The notes beneath the pieces are model-generated. The model saw only the letters and a list, made by a program, of their open reading frames with translations, was not told the origin of the DNA and did no database searches. This document shows positions 26,629 to 37,500 of a DNA stretch of 64,000 nucleotides, piece after piece (position 1 is the stretch's first letter; every line of letters starts with the position of its first letter). Source of the DNA: Shewanella kaireitica. Lineage in GTDB: Bacteria > Pseudomonadota > Gammaproteobacteria > Enterobacterales > Shewanellaceae. The stretch is from positions 105,334 to 169,333 of the forward strand of contig NZ_JAKIKQ010000008.1 of assembly GCF_023284045.1 (NCBI RefSeq), in the 5' to 3' direction. A program made the position numbers and the translations under genes.

Positions 26629-28179
26629 ATGTTGGCGTTAGCATCACAATCACAATTGGATTTAGCTCATTATTATTTACAGAAGATACTACTGTCTTCT
26701 GTTTATGATGTGGCCAAAGTCACCCCGCTTTCAAGCCTTAATAAGCTGTCGGCGCGTATCGGTTGTCAGGTATTTTTAAAGCGTGAAGATATGCAGCCGG
26801 TGCACTCTTTTAAGCTGCGCGGTGCTTACAACAAGATTGCTGAACTAACTAAAGAGGAGTGTGAATGTGGTGTGGTGTGTGCCTCTGCGGGCAACCATGC
26901 ACAAGGGGTGGCGATGTCTGCTGCTGCTCGTGGTATCAGTGCGGTTATTGTAATGCCTGAAACGACACCCGACATTAAAGTTGATGCGGTTAGGCGTTTA
27001 GGTGGTGAAGTGGTATTGCATGGCCAAGCGTTTGACCAAGCTAATGCTTACGCACAAGGTCTTTCTAAGAGCGAAGGGCGTGTGTATGTGGCGCCTTTTG
27101 ATGACGAAGCGGTGATTGCTGGTCAAGGCACTGTGGCGCAGGAGATGGTGCAGCAACAGCGTGATCTTGAAGTGGTGTTTGTGCCCGTGGGTGGTGGTGG
27201 TTTAATTGCAGGAATTGCAGCTTACTATAAAGCGGTGATGCCGCAAGTTAAGATCATCGGTGTAGAGCCTGAAGACTCAGCGTGTTTAAAGGCGGCGCTC
27301 GATGCCGATGAACGAGTCGTGCTACCTCAAGTGGGTTTGTTTGCCGACGGTGTAGCGGTTAAGCAGATAGGTGCAGAACCATTTAGGCTTGCTCGTGAAT
27401 ATGTTGATGATGTGATTACAGTAACTTCTGATGAAATTTGCGCAGCGGTAAAAGACATTTTTGAAGATACCCGAGCCATTGCAGAGCCCTCGGGCGCATT
27501 GTCGTTAGCAGGTCTTAAAAAATATGTTGGCAGTAATGGCAAAGGCGAAAAGCTCGGTGCGATATTAAGCGGCGCCAATGTTAATTTTCATAGCTTGCGT
27601 TATGTGTCTGAGCGCTGTGAACTAGGCGAGCAAAAAGAAGCCATTTTGGCCGTTAAAGTGCCAGAGCGCCCGGGAATATTCCTGCGTTTTTGCGAGCTGT
27701 TGGGTAAACGAGCGATGACGGAGTTTAATTATCGCTTTAGTAGTCGCGACAAAGCGGTGGTATTTGCGGGTATACGCTTATCTGAAGGGCAAGCTGAAGT
27801 TGATGAGATCATTGCCAACCTAGAGTCTGAAGGTTTTGGAGTGCAAGATCTGTCGCAAGATGAAACAGCTAAACTGCATGTGCGCTACATGGTTGGCGGG
27901 CATCCGCCAGAGCCATTAGAGGAGCGTTTGTTTAGCTTTGAGTTTCCAGAACACCCAGGTGCCTTGTTTAAGTTTTTAACCACCTTGCAGAGCAAGTGGA
28001 ATATCAGTTTGTTCCATTACCGTAACCATGGTGCAGCCTACGGCAGAGTGTTAGCTGGCTTTGAAGTGCCAGAGAGTGACAATCTTGCTTTTCAGCAATT
28101 TTTGACTGAGCTTGGTTTTGTCTATCAAGAGGAAACCAAGAGCCCTGCTTATAAACTGTTTCTAGATAATCGTGATTGA
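26629..28179 (+). CDS. ilvA: Threonine ammonia-lyase, biosynthetic
   Basis: PLP enzyme that makes 2-oxobutyrate from threonine, the entry to isoleucine synthesis. 516 residues with the PLP lysine K62 in HSFKLRGAYNK and the Gly-rich phosphate loop PVGGGGLIAG. Two C-terminal ACT-like domains (about 330-415 and 425-510) bind the feedback inhibitor isoleucine. It starts 18 nt after ilvD and closes the operon; a terminator follows at 28196. Confidence 0.95.
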   Translation: MLALASQSQLDLAHYYLQKILLSSVYDVAKVTPLSSLNKLSARIGCQVFLKREDMQPVHSFKLRGAYNKIAELTKEECECGVVCASAGNHAQGVAMSAAARGISAVIVMPETTPDIKVDAVRRLGGEVVLHGQAFDQANAYAQGLSKSEGRVYVAPFDDEAVIAGQGTVAQEMVQQQRDLEVVFVPVGGGGLIAGIAAYYKAVMPQVKIIGVEPEDSACLKAALDADERVVLPQVGLFADGVAVKQIGAEPFRLAREYVDDVITVTSDEICAAVKDIFEDTRAIAEPSGALSLAGLKKYVGSNGKGEKLGAILSGANVNFHSLRYVSERCELGEQKEAILAVKVPERPGIFLRFCELLGKRAMTEFNYRFSSRDKAVVFAGIRLSEGQAEVDEIIANLESEGFGVQDLSQDETAKLHVRYMVGGHPPEPLEERLFSFEFPEHPGALFKFLTTLQSKWNISLFHYRNHGAAYGRVLAGFEVPESDNLAFQQFLTELGFVYQEETKSPAYKLFLDNRD

Positions 28180-28195
28180 TAAGTGATCATCAACG

Positions 28196-28220
28196 AAAGG
28201 GCGCATTGGCGTCCTTTTGT
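28196..28220 (+). terminator. Terminator of the ilv operon
   Basis: Stem AAAGGGCGC/GCGTCCTTT with one G-U pair, followed by a short T-run. The remaining gap to 28478 shows only AT-rich sequence with no gene. Confidence 0.75.
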
Positions 28221-28478
28221 ATTGCTGCCGCTATGAGGTAAGAGATTAATTAATCTCATTCACTGCTTACTCATATTACTCCCGACAAATATCCCCTTAA
28301 TTCTGCCACTTAAGACTGTTTGACTATAGTTTTACTGCTTGTTTTGTAATATGGTCTTATACCAAATAACAATAATATTGATAGCAATACTCTAGCCAGC
28401 AACGGGCTTTTGTTTAGGCAAAATCAATCGGCAGTTCAGTCTTAACCGCAGCACAGTATTTGTTTCTAAGGAAATGTA

Positions 28479-29624
28479 ATGTTAATAGCACCCTATATCG
28501 AACCGTTTAATCCACCACGCAGAGTGCTGATGGGGCCGGGGCCTTCAGACGTTTATCCAGAGGTACTCGCAGCTCAAGCAAAGCCGACTATTGGTCATCT
28601 AGATCCATTATTTGTTGGGATGATGGATGAGCTAAAAGCACTGATCCAATATGCGTTTCAAACTAAAAATGAAATGACATTAGCTGTGTCAGCACCTGGT
28701 AGTGCGGGCATGGAAACTTGTTTTGTTAACCTGGTTGAGCCAGGTGAAAAAGTGATTGTTTGCCGCAATGGCGTATTCGGCGAGCGCATGCGCCAGAACG
28801 TTGAGCGGGTTGGTGCTGTCGCGGTGATGGTCGATAACGAGTGGGGCGAAGCGGTCGATGTGGATGCGGTAGCCAGCGCACTTGCGGCCAACCCAGATGC
28901 TAAATTCCTTGCCTTTGTGCACGCTGAGACCTCAACCGGGGCGTTATCCGATGCTAAAGCTTTGTGTGCACTCGCTAAGCAGCACGACTGTATATCGATT
29001 GTCGATGCAGTCACCTCGTTAGGCGGCGTCGAGCTAAGAGTCGATGAATGGGGCATTGATGCCATCTATTCTGGTAGTCAGAAGTGTCTCTCTTGTGTAC
29101 CTGGTTTGTCGCCAGTGTCATTTTCACCCGCAGCGGTAGAAAAAATGAAAGCACGTAAGACTCAAGTGCAGAGCTGGTTTCTCGACCAAACACTGGTGAT
29201 GGGTTACTGGACGGGCGAGAGTGGCGGTAAACGTAGTTATCACCATACTGCCCCTGTTAACGCGCTATATGCACTGCATGAATCATTGCGTCTGTTGTCG
29301 CTTGAAGGGCTTGAGCATGCATGGCAACGCCATGCGGATATGCATCAAGTGTTACGTCATGGGCTGCAGCGCCTTGGGCTTAAATTTGTGGTTGCAGAAG
29401 CGGATAGATTACCGCAGCTAAACGCGGTATATATTCCAGAAGGTATCGATGACGCTAAAGTACGTAAGCAGCTACTTGAGAACTATAACCTTGAAATTGG
29501 TGCAGGTCTTGGAGCCTTAGCTGGCAAGGCATGGCGCATCGGTTTGATGGGGTACGCTGCCCGGCGCGAAAATGTTGCGTTGTGTATTAAGGCCTTGGAT
29601 GAAGTCTTGGTTCAGCCAGCTTAA
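28479..29624 (+). CDS. Class V aminotransferase, alanine-glyoxylate/serine-pyruvate type
   Basis: A 381-residue PLP enzyme of the AGXT family. The PLP lysine is K202 in SGSQKCLS, the Asp stacking on PLP is in SIVDAVTSLGG, and the N-terminus LMGPGPSDVYPEVL is typical. It interconverts glyoxylate/glycine or hydroxypyruvate/serine with alanine or another donor. It has its own promoter region after the ilv terminator and a terminator at 29666. Exact donor and acceptor are not readable from sequence. Confidence 0.88.
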   Translation: MLIAPYIEPFNPPRRVLMGPGPSDVYPEVLAAQAKPTIGHLDPLFVGMMDELKALIQYAFQTKNEMTLAVSAPGSAGMETCFVNLVEPGEKVIVCRNGVFGERMRQNVERVGAVAVMVDNEWGEAVDVDAVASALAANPDAKFLAFVHAETSTGALSDAKALCALAKQHDCISIVDAVTSLGGVELRVDEWGIDAIYSGSQKCLSCVPGLSPVSFSPAAVEKMKARKTQVQSWFLDQTLVMGYWTGESGGKRSYHHTAPVNALYALHESLRLLSLEGLEHAWQRHADMHQVLRHGLQRLGLKFVVAEADRLPQLNAVYIPEGIDDAKVRKQLLENYNLEIGAGLGALAGKAWRIGLMGYAARRENVALCIKALDEVLVQPA

Positions 29625-29665
29625 ACTGGTTTACAACTGCATCCTAAAATCGCAAGAATATAAAA

Positions 29666-29696
29666 GGTCGCTCAAAATAAATGAGCGGCTTTTTAT
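29666..29696 (+). terminator. Terminator after the class V aminotransferase
   Basis: Stem GGTCGCTCA/TGAGCGGCT with an A-rich loop and TTTTT after it. From here to 29923 I see no gene. Confidence 0.75.
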
Positions 29697-29923
29697 CTAT
29701 TAGGTTTAGTTGAGTCAGTTACACATCAGTAGCTAAGTGCTGCGCACCAATGAGTTGATGCTTTTTAGTGACCTTTGGATATCAGTATGTTGAGGCGATT
29801 CTTTTGAAATAAAGAGCGTGCGGCGCTTCACTCCTTGGCTCTACTCTTTACAAAACAAGGGCGAAGCACCACGACTGTTACCTGCCGTAGACTCCACCTT
29901 AATCACAACCGATAGCGCAAACG

Positions 29924-31282
29924 TTATTTGCTAAACAACTGCATGATGATCACGATGATCAGCAGTGGGCAGACAAACTTCACATATACAGGCCATAGCT
30001 TCCAAAACCAGCTATCAGCTTTAACGCCATCTTGGACTGCAATGGTGCTGATTAACTTGTTACGGTTCCATACCCAGCCTAAGAAGATAGCAATACCTAA
30101 AGCGATAAGCGGCTGTGCTCGCTCTGTAGTTATGGTGATCATAAAGCCAAATAGCGCGCTGAAGTTAAATACTACCACCATCGATAAAATGGCAATCACC
30201 GCGCCGACCAGTAAGGTCGCTTTATCACGGCTTAAGTTGGTTTTCTCGACGATATAGCTAGTTGGCACTTCTACAATAGAGATGGCTGAGGTAAGCCCTG
30301 CAATGGTCATCAACATAAAGAAGATAATGGCTAACAGGTACTGACTTACGCCACCTAGGGTTTTGAATAGCTCAGGCAATACAGTAAATACTAGGGTATC
30401 AGAATTAAGCAGGCTGCCATCTTCGGCAAAAATCTGCACGCCGTTATGTTGAGCGACATACATGGCTGGGATCACCATTAACGCCGCGAGAAAGGCAACG
30501 CTAGTATCGGTTAAGGTGACATAAGCGGTCAGCTTGCCAAGATCTTCTTTTTGGCTCAAATAAGCACCGTAAACCATCATGGCACCTGTGCCTATGGTGA
30601 GAGAGAAGAAGGTTTGTCCGAGAGCACCAACTAATACGTCTGCCTCAAAGATACGGCTAAAATCAGGGATTAATAACACTTCAAGGCCTTGCATAGCACC
30701 CGGCTGAGTTAAAATGTAACCTACGCCAGCGACTAAAATAAGCAACAGCATCGGCATCAGGCGCTTTGACCAACGCTCAATACCTTGCTGTACACCTTGG
30801 CGGATCACCAAAATGACCATTGCAATGAAGATAAGCGTAAATACAAGATTGCGCGATAGTGAGAAATCCATTAGCCAAGCGGCAATATCACTCTGACCAC
30901 TAACTTGCGCCACCGGCGCTAGCGCGAAACTCACGAACCAGCCTGACAAAATACTGTAGAAGGTACAGATTAAAGTGGCGGTGATGATAGAGATAAAACC
31001 TATGCTTTTACCTATCTTCTTAGCCATTGGGCTGGAAGCAACTTTAGCCATCGCGTCAGCAGGGTTGGTTTGCCCATGACGACCAATCATCAACTCTGCC
31101 AATAGCATGGGATAACCGAGCAGTAGAATAAGGAAAAGGTAAACCAGTAGAAAGGCACCACCACCGTGAGTTGCTGCTTGGGTTGGAAATCCCCAGATAT
31201 TACCCACACCTACTGCGCTACCAGCTGCAGCCATGATGAAGCCTATTCTAGAGCTGAAGTGCCCCTGTTTTACTGTGCTCAT
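29924..31282 (-). CDS. Sodium-dependent transporter of the NSS (SNF) family
   Basis: A 452-residue protein with about eleven or twelve membrane segments. TM1 has the unwound motif AAAGSAVGVGNIWGFP typical of NSS transporters (LeuT, TnaT). These carry amino acids or related amines with Na+. The 285-nt leader region before it has no gene. An Lrp-family regulator is encoded next upstream on the same strand, which suggests an amino-acid substrate; the substrate itself is unknown. Confidence 0.92.
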   Translation of the reverse strand: MSTVKQGHFSSRIGFIMAAAGSAVGVGNIWGFPTQAATHGGGAFLLVYLFLILLLGYPMLLAELMIGRHGQTNPADAMAKVASSPMAKKIGKSIGFISIITATLICTFYSILSGWFVSFALAPVAQVSGQSDIAAWLMDFSLSRNLVFTLIFIAMVILVIRQGVQQGIERWSKRLMPMLLLILVAGVGYILTQPGAMQGLEVLLIPDFSRIFEADVLVGALGQTFFSLTIGTGAMMVYGAYLSQKEDLGKLTAYVTLTDTSVAFLAALMVIPAMYVAQHNGVQIFAEDGSLLNSDTLVFTVLPELFKTLGGVSQYLLAIIFFMLMTIAGLTSAISIVEVPTSYIVEKTNLSRDKATLLVGAVIAILSMVVVFNFSALFGFMITITTERAQPLIALGIAIFLGWVWNRNKLISTIAVQDGVKADSWFWKLWPVYVKFVCPLLIIVIIMQLFSK

Positions 31283-31567
31283 ACCTATTCTCGAACCATT
31301 GAAAGAGCGCGCATAATAGAGCTTTTACTTAATAGGTCAACGCAAAAACTATTTGATAAGTAGTAATACGTCGATAATAAAACGCTAAAAAACACATTTA
31401 CTTAGAATTAATGATTGCATTCATTGGTTTTGGCGAGCTTATTATGCGCCTGCTAAAGTGTAGTATCAGCGCAACGCAATTTAATCATTTTTGGATTAAT
31501 TAGCAAAGTGCGACCGAATCCACAGATTATAGTCGCTATTGGGGAGAACCGCGGTCATTAACTGCTG

Positions 31568-32053
31568 TTAGTCAGCAGAAGGAGGTAGTGGAATTTGGGT
31601 TTGGTTTTTAACCTGCTTTAACACAAAGCTTGAATGCACACCGGCTATTTTCTCATTGGTGGTCAGCTTGTCGAGTAGGAACACTTTAAAAGCTGGCATA
31701 TCTTTTACTAGCACTTTTAATTGATAATCGGCATCGCTACCGGTTAGCAAGCAACACTCTTGTACTTCATCGTATGAGGCTACTGTTGCTTCGAAGTTTT
31801 CCAGCGTTTCGCTAGAGTGTTTTTCAAGGCGCACGTGGATATAAGCGGTTAATGCTAAGTCAAAATGTGCCGGACTTAGCAAGGTAGCATAACCCGCTAT
31901 GTAGCCAGCTTCCTCCAGTGCTTTTACCCTTCGAGAACAGGGTGAGGGAGAGAGGCCCACTTTTTCGGCTAGCTCTTGGTTAGACAACTTTCCGTGTTGC
32001 TGCACCAGCTTAAGAATATGCAGATCAATTTTGTCCAGTTGAATGTCGGCCAT
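31568..32053 (-). CDS. Lrp/AsnC-family transcriptional regulator
   Basis: A 161-residue protein of normal Lrp size, with an N-terminal HTH (LSNQELAEKVGLSPSPCSRRVKALEEAG) and a C-terminal RAM/AsnC effector domain with the GSDADYQLKVLVKDM pattern. Such proteins sense amino acids as octamers or dimers of dimers. Located between the NSS transporter and a PAP2 phosphatase, all on the same strand; the transporter is a plausible target. Confidence 0.9.
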   Translation of the reverse strand: MADIQLDKIDLHILKLVQQHGKLSNQELAEKVGLSPSPCSRRVKALEEAGYIAGYATLLSPAHFDLALTAYIHVRLEKHSSETLENFEATVASYDEVQECCLLTGSDADYQLKVLVKDMPAFKVFLLDKLTTNEKIAGVHSSFVLKQVKNQTQIPLPPSAD

Positions 32054-32135
32054 TGGGATCTCTCTTAGGGTTTGAGGTGTTTGCTAAGGAGGATACCTAC
32101 ATTCTCTTAAAGTTCAAGGTGTTGTGCTATTTCAC

Positions 32136-32957
32136 CTAGTTGTTTGTCGATAGTTTCCGCAGCCAGTGGCTACTTAATGTGACCTGCTGCATGACGGCAA
32201 TACTCGCAAAGGCGATAAGCCCTCCAATGACCGTTGACGCAAGTACATCTTGTGACCAGTGCATGCCTAACCACATGCGGCTTAACCCCATGCTGATGGC
32301 CCAACTAAATAGCACCAATGGCAATAAAGTCTGCCCGGCTAACAGCAGATAAAAGCTAACAACGAGCGCCAACGTGACCGCGAAAAGAGTGTGACCAGAA
32401 GGGAAGGCGTAACCCACCTCGTGCTGCCAATGTCCTTCGATTGCAGGGCTTAGGTTGATATCACTGCGGCTGAGCTCGAGCTGTTCAATAGATTGAGTTA
32501 ATAACTCACGCTTGTCGGCTTTGTTATGTTGATAAAACTCATTGGTATTAAGCAGAGACTCCTGTGCCATCAGCGCTGCATTGGGTCTAGGTTCGGCAAA
32601 GTATGGCTTAAGGAAATGATTCAAACTTAAAGTGGTTGCCATAGCGATGGAAACTGCCATGACTAGCTTTAAGAATTCGGCTCTGTTTAGTATTTGGTAA
32701 CAAGCGATAAGGATAACAATACCTGTGGCAATACCGTAAGGAGCGGTGCCTGTGCTGGTTATCCAATAAAGCAATTGCGCGAAAGCTGCATCAAGTTCAA
32801 TGCGAGGGAACATGGTCACTGAAAATGCATATAAGCATGCGGGGATAGCCAGTAATACGCCCCAGCCAATCAACATGAGTTTGGTACTGGCTTTAGTGTC
32901 ACGGTGTAAACGGTTCAATAGCAGCCTCGATAAGCAAAATGGTGGCGGTGCAGTCAT
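32136..32957 (-). CDS. PAP2-family membrane phosphatase (PgpB-like)
   Basis: A 273-residue membrane protein with about six hydrophobic segments. All three PAP2 motifs are present: KPYFAEPRP (C1), PSGH (C2) and SRMWLGMHWSQD (C3, with the catalytic His). Family members dephosphorylate phosphatidylglycerophosphate or undecaprenyl pyrophosphate; the length and layout resemble E. coli PgpB (254 residues). Single gene. Confidence 0.87.
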   Translation of the reverse strand: MTAPPPFCLSRLLLNRLHRDTKASTKLMLIGWGVLLAIPACLYAFSVTMFPRIELDAAFAQLLYWITSTGTAPYGIATGIVILIACYQILNRAEFLKLVMAVSIAMATTLSLNHFLKPYFAEPRPNAALMAQESLLNTNEFYQHNKADKRELLTQSIEQLELSRSDINLSPAIEGHWQHEVGYAFPSGHTLFAVTLALVVSFYLLLAGQTLLPLVLFSWAISMGLSRMWLGMHWSQDVLASTVIGGLIAFASIAVMQQVTLSSHWLRKLSTNN

Positions 32958-33125
32958 GTAGGTTTGAGCACAGCAAGACTAATCCTTGATAGCGCACTAT
33001 GCTAGCCCAACAGTATGAAGTGTAAATTAATATTCTTTAACTGAGGTGCAAAATGTTTGAAAGGCTTTTGGCAATGTACGGGTCTATTGCTGAAACCAGT
33101 ATTGAATGAGAATAGGAACCGCTTA

Positions 33126-33977
33126 ATGTTTACGTCGCTTAAATCCTTAGTTGTTGCCAACAGCGTATTAATATCGCGTTGGTTATTGGGTAGTTTTTTG
33201 CTACTTACCGCGGTTACTCGCTTCACTGCTGACGATGTTAGTTATTTTTCTAAGCAACTGCAGGCTGTTAACTTGCCTGAACTGCCTTGGTTGTCTGCTG
33301 TATTAGGCATTATGCAGCTTGTTACTTTAGCTGCGCTTATTGTGCCTGGTTATCGTTGGAGCCAGATCATCATCTATATTTATGCGGGCTTAGCAACAGT
33401 GCCGTTATTGATGATGTTCACCCACCCTGTTTGGATTGATGCTTTAGGAGGCTTTCCAGCCATTGGTGCTGGGCAAGGGCTGATAAAGTACTTAGGGATA
33501 GTTGCTGTATCGCTATTTATCGCCTCTCACTATGCTGGCCACACAAGGGTTAATAAGCTTGCGGTGAAGTTAGCGGTTGGCGGTATTTTGCTGGTGATGG
33601 TGTGGATTGGCGGCATGAAGTTTACCCAAATTGAGGCCGATGGTATTGAGGGGTTGATGAGCACAAGCCCACTCTTTAGCTGGATCTATTCATTGTTTAG
33701 CGTGTTACACGGCTCTTACTTTATCGGTGTGGTCGAACTGCTAGCGGTGATAGGTATTTTGCTAGCGCCTTGGTCCGATAAAGCTTATGTGTTTGGCTTG
33801 AGTGTCGCGGCGCTAACGTTTGCAGCAACGCAAACTTTCCTTATCACTTTGCCAGGTTATGAGACCAGTTTAGGTTTCCCTGTGCTAACTGGCAGCGGGC
33901 AGTTCATTGTTAAAGATTTAGCACTGCTGGCTTGTTGTATCATATTGTTTAACAAAAGAAAGCTTGTTGGTCATTAA
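33126..33977 (+). CDS. DoxX-like/DUF417 (YkgB/RclC) two-part membrane protein
   Basis: A 283-residue membrane protein with about eight hydrophobic segments. The C-terminal half (VWIGGMKFTQIEADGIEGLMSTSPLFSWIY, FIGVVELLAVIGILL, ending near GSGQFIVKDLALL) matches the DUF417/YkgB family, which includes RclC of the reactive-chlorine response. The N-terminal half (SRWLLGSFLLLTAVTRF, GIMQLVTLAALIVPG) looks like a separate DoxX-type four-helix unit, so the protein seems to be a fusion or internal duplication. I start at 33126 (AGGA 9 nt upstream); a longer in-frame start at 33057 adds a non-signal-like segment. Confidence 0.7.
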   Translation: MFTSLKSLVVANSVLISRWLLGSFLLLTAVTRFTADDVSYFSKQLQAVNLPELPWLSAVLGIMQLVTLAALIVPGYRWSQIIIYIYAGLATVPLLMMFTHPVWIDALGGFPAIGAGQGLIKYLGIVAVSLFIASHYAGHTRVNKLAVKLAVGGILLVMVWIGGMKFTQIEADGIEGLMSTSPLFSWIYSLFSVLHGSYFIGVVELLAVIGILLAPWSDKAYVFGLSVAALTFAATQTFLITLPGYETSLGFPVLTGSGQFIVKDLALLACCIILFNKRKLVGH

Positions 33978-33988
33978 TAAGCTATAGC

Positions 33989-34025
33989 CAATAAAAAAGC
34001 ACCTATTAAAGGTGCTTTTTTATTG
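33989..34025. terminator. Bidirectional terminator
   Basis: Long stem CAATAAAAAAGCACCT with its complement around a 5-nt loop, A-run left and T-run right. It serves the DUF417 gene (plus) and ubiK (minus). Confidence 0.92.
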
Positions 34026-34037
34026 CGTAACAGCAAA

Positions 34038-34292
34038 CTAGTCTTCAGCGTTAAGCTTTGCTTCAAGTGCATCGACTTGAGCTTGCAGGGCTTCTAGCTT
34101 TTCGCGGGTTTTAATCAATACATGCTGCTGTACTTCAAACTCTTCGCGAGAAACGACATCTAGCTTCTGTAACTGATTTTGTAGAACCTGCTTGCTACGC
34201 TCTTCAAACTCACCAGCAAACTGCTTTAGCCCTGCAGGTAGGTTATCACTAAGCTGCTTTGCTACATCTTCGATTTTCTTTGGGTTGATCAT
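34038..34292 (-). CDS. ubiK: Ubiquinone biosynthesis accessory factor UbiK
   Basis: An 84-residue protein of the BMFP/YqiC family: N-terminal MINPKKIEDVAKQLSDNLP, then an amphipathic stretch and a C-terminal coiled coil (EKLEALQAQVDALEAKL). UbiK helps the Ubi complex work on lipid-bound intermediates in aerobic ubiquinone synthesis. Length and sequence pattern are normal. Single gene. Confidence 0.9.
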   Translation of the reverse strand: MINPKKIEDVAKQLSDNLPAGLKQFAGEFEERSKQVLQNQLQKLDVVSREEFEVQQHVLIKTREKLEALQAQVDALEAKLNAED

Positions 34293-34407
34293 CTTTAGTA
34301 TCCGCTAAGGTGCCTGTTTCAATATGGGTTGATTGTACCTTAGGGGATAGCTATTGCCAAAACAATCGCAGCTTGAGTGGCTTATCTTCTGGTAGCAATT
34401 GGCCTAA

Positions 34408-34467
34408 TACCAATCAGTATAAAGATTTGATCGCTCTGAGTAGATCAACTTCTGATAGCAATTGGTA
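34408..34467. mobile_element. Internally deleted MITE, 60 bp
   Basis: Same termini as the 262-bp element at 47072-47333 (TACCAATCAGTATAAAG at the left end; the right end has several changes, ATTGGTA kept). The left 29 bp and right 31 bp of the full element are joined at a shared GCTC, so this is a deletion derivative. It is flanked by TAA on both sides (34405-34407, 34468-34470), a 3-bp target duplication. Confidence 0.75.
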
Positions 34468-34474
34468 TAAAACA

Positions 34475-34521
34475 AAAGACCCCCACTCATTAGCTTGTGA
34501 GCGAAATAAGCGGAGGTCTTT
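34475..34521 (-). terminator. Terminator of the RND efflux operon
   Basis: AAAGACC/GGTCTTT outer stem with an inner CTCA/TGAG hairpin. On the minus strand it is followed by a T-rich tract. Confidence 0.7.
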
Positions 34522-34540
34522 ATTGTGCTAGCAATACTGA

Positions 34541-37500
34541 TTAAACAGTAGGTTTAAGTTCTTCATCAAACACTGGCAGAGGTTCATGTCTCTCGGCAAG
34601 GTAGGTGTAGATAACTGGCAATACGAACAGCGTGAAAATGGTACCAATGGCAAGGCCAGATACAATCACTAGCCCAATATTGAATCGAGCAACCGCACCT
34701 GCGCCTACTGCAAACAGCAGTGGTATCAGGCCGGCGATCATTGCTGCTGTGGTCATTAAGATTGGGCGTAGACGAATCGTGGCCGCATGCTTAATGGCGT
34801 CTACTTTACTTAAGCCGTTATGCAGTTGCTCCTCTTTAGCCACTTCACACATTAAGATCCCGTGTTTAGTGATTAGACCCACCAAGGTGATCAAGCCGAC
34901 TTGGGTATAGATGTTCATCGATGACAATCCCATCACATGGGTCCAGCCTAGCGCGATTAATGCGCCGCTTATCGCTAGAGGCACCGATACCAATATCACT
35001 AATGGATCTCTAAGGCTCTCGAACTGGCTGGCTAGCACTAAGAAGATAATCGCCAATGCCAGTGCAAAGGTAGCGTATAGCGCTGAACCTTCGGTGACAT
35101 ATTGACGTGCTTCACCTAAGAAGTCATAGCTGTAACCTTTAGGTAGCTCGTTATCGCCAATGTTTTGCAAGAAGGCAATTGCATCACCAATGGCGACACC
35201 TGGAGTGGCAACACCGCCTACTGTTATCGCATTCATCTGGTTAAAGTGTGGCAGTGAACGTGGCTCTGAGATCATCTCGATATCGACCAAGCTTGATAGC
35301 GGAATAGAGCGACCATCTGCTGCAGTGACATAGTAACCGTCAAGTGACTCAGGGTTAGCTCGGTACTTACGATCTACTTGTGGAATCACTTCATAGGAGC
35401 GGCCATCAAGGTTGATACGGTTGACGTAACCATCACTCATCATAGTCGTCAGTGTCATCCCTATATCTTGCATAGTGACACCATAGGTTCCGGCTAAGTC
35501 ACGCTTGATATGGATCTTCATGGTGCCAGAGTCGAATTTCAGGTTGATCTCAGAGTAAACAAATAGCGGACTTTGCTGTACTTTCTCAAGTACACCACTA
35601 CCAATTTGGAATAGGCTCTCAAACGAGGCTGAGCTGGTTATTACGAACTGGATTGGCAATCCGCCTGATGCGCCTGGTAACTCAGGCATCTGGAAGGTGG
35701 TGACAGCCATACCCGGTACGGCTTTAACTTTGTCACCGAGTAGCTTTTGCATCTCCTTTTGGCTCTTATCACGTTCGCTCCAAGGCACTAAAGGTGCAAT
35801 ACCAAAGGCTTGGTTTGCATTGGGAACACCAACAAAGGCCAGTGATGCTGCTGCTTCAGGCTGGGCGCTGATCATGTCGGTCACTATGGCCATATTCGAT
35901 TGAATGTAATCGAGGTTGGCACTAGACGGCGCTGTGCCCATCATCATCACTACGCTTTTATCTTCATTGGGCGCCAGTTCTGATGGAATAAAGCTAAACA
36001 TCACAGGTAGTGAGGCAAACACGATAACGGCGAATGCTACCATCACAGGGCGGTGGTTAAGTACTGCGGTTAACATACGGTTGTAGCGCGTGGTTAAGCC
36101 ATTGAGAAAGCGCTCAACACCACGCTCAAATCGATTAGGCTCTGAGTGGGCTTTGAGGATTTTAGAGCACATCATCGGTGATAGTGTCAGCGCCACAATA
36201 CCGGAGATAAATACCGCACCAGCAAGGGTTAGGGCAAACTCTTTAAAGAGCGAGCCAGTAATACCGCCCATTAAGGCAATCGGTGCATACACCGCAGCTA
36301 GAGTAATGGTCATTGATATAACTGGTACTGCAATTTCTCGAGTACCAATAATTGCTGCTCTAAAGGGAGATTCACCAAGCTTGATATGCCGATCGACGTT
36401 TTCTACCACTACGATGGCGTCATCCACCACAAGACCAATGGCAAGCACCATCGCCAGTAGCGTCATCAGGTTAAGGGTAAAGCCAAACATCTGCATGATG
36501 ACGGCCACACCTATTAATGACAGCGGAATGGTAACAATCGGGATAATAACCGCTCTAAACGAGCCTAAAAATAGCGTGATCACTACAATTACAATTAGCG
36601 CGGCTTCACCAATGGTTTTTATCACCTCATTGATAGATTCATCAATTGCCAGTGATGAGTCGTATAAGATGCGAGCCTTCATCGAAACTGGCAGATTACG
36701 GGTAATGTCTGGCATCATGCTACGTGCATCTGCAGCCACCACTAATGGGTTCGCCGTAGGGGTAACATCTAAGCCAATCACAACAGCTTCTTGGCCATCG
36801 GCTAAGGCGCGGTAGACATCGTGACTTTTCTCTAGGCTAACATCCGCAATATCCCCAAGGCGGATGACTAGGCCATCTTTACTGCCTACAACCAACTTTT
36901 CTAGCTCGGCAACGGTCGCGACCTGAGTGTCGGCTGTGCCATTGAATAGAGTAAAGGTATTATTGGCTTGACCGACTGCAGACTGATAGTTATTAGCTTG
37001 AAGTACATTCATGACATCGGTTGATGACAGATTAAATGCGCCCATGCGAGCAGGGTCTAGCCAGATACGCATAGCGTATTTAATCCCGCCATAAAGGTTA
37101 ACTTTGGCTACACCATCAATAGTGAATAACTCAGGTTTTACTACCCGCTCTAGGTAGTCGGTGATTTGGCTTGAATTAATTTGGTCGCTGTAGAAAGAGA
37201 TATACAGAACCGAGGTTTGCGAACCGGTCGACATATCCACGGTAGGATCTTCAGCTTCTTTGGGAAGCTGCGAACGCACCGAGTTTACCTTGGCTAAGAT
37301 ATCAGCCAAGGCGCCGTTGGGGTCAGTATTGAGCTTCATATAGACGGTGATTTTTGAGCTACCCAGAAAGCTATCTGAGGTCATAAAGTCAACGTTGTCT
37401 GCCTGAGCTAATGCTTGCTCAAGTGGCTGGGTGATAAAACCCTGAATCAAGTTAGAGTCGGCGCCGTAGTAACTGGTGGTTACCGTCACTACGGTGTTAG

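Noticed and set aside
36090..36815. 241-codon plus-strand frame inside the RND pump gene
   Set aside because: Antisense shadow of a clear 1026-residue transporter; biased composition.
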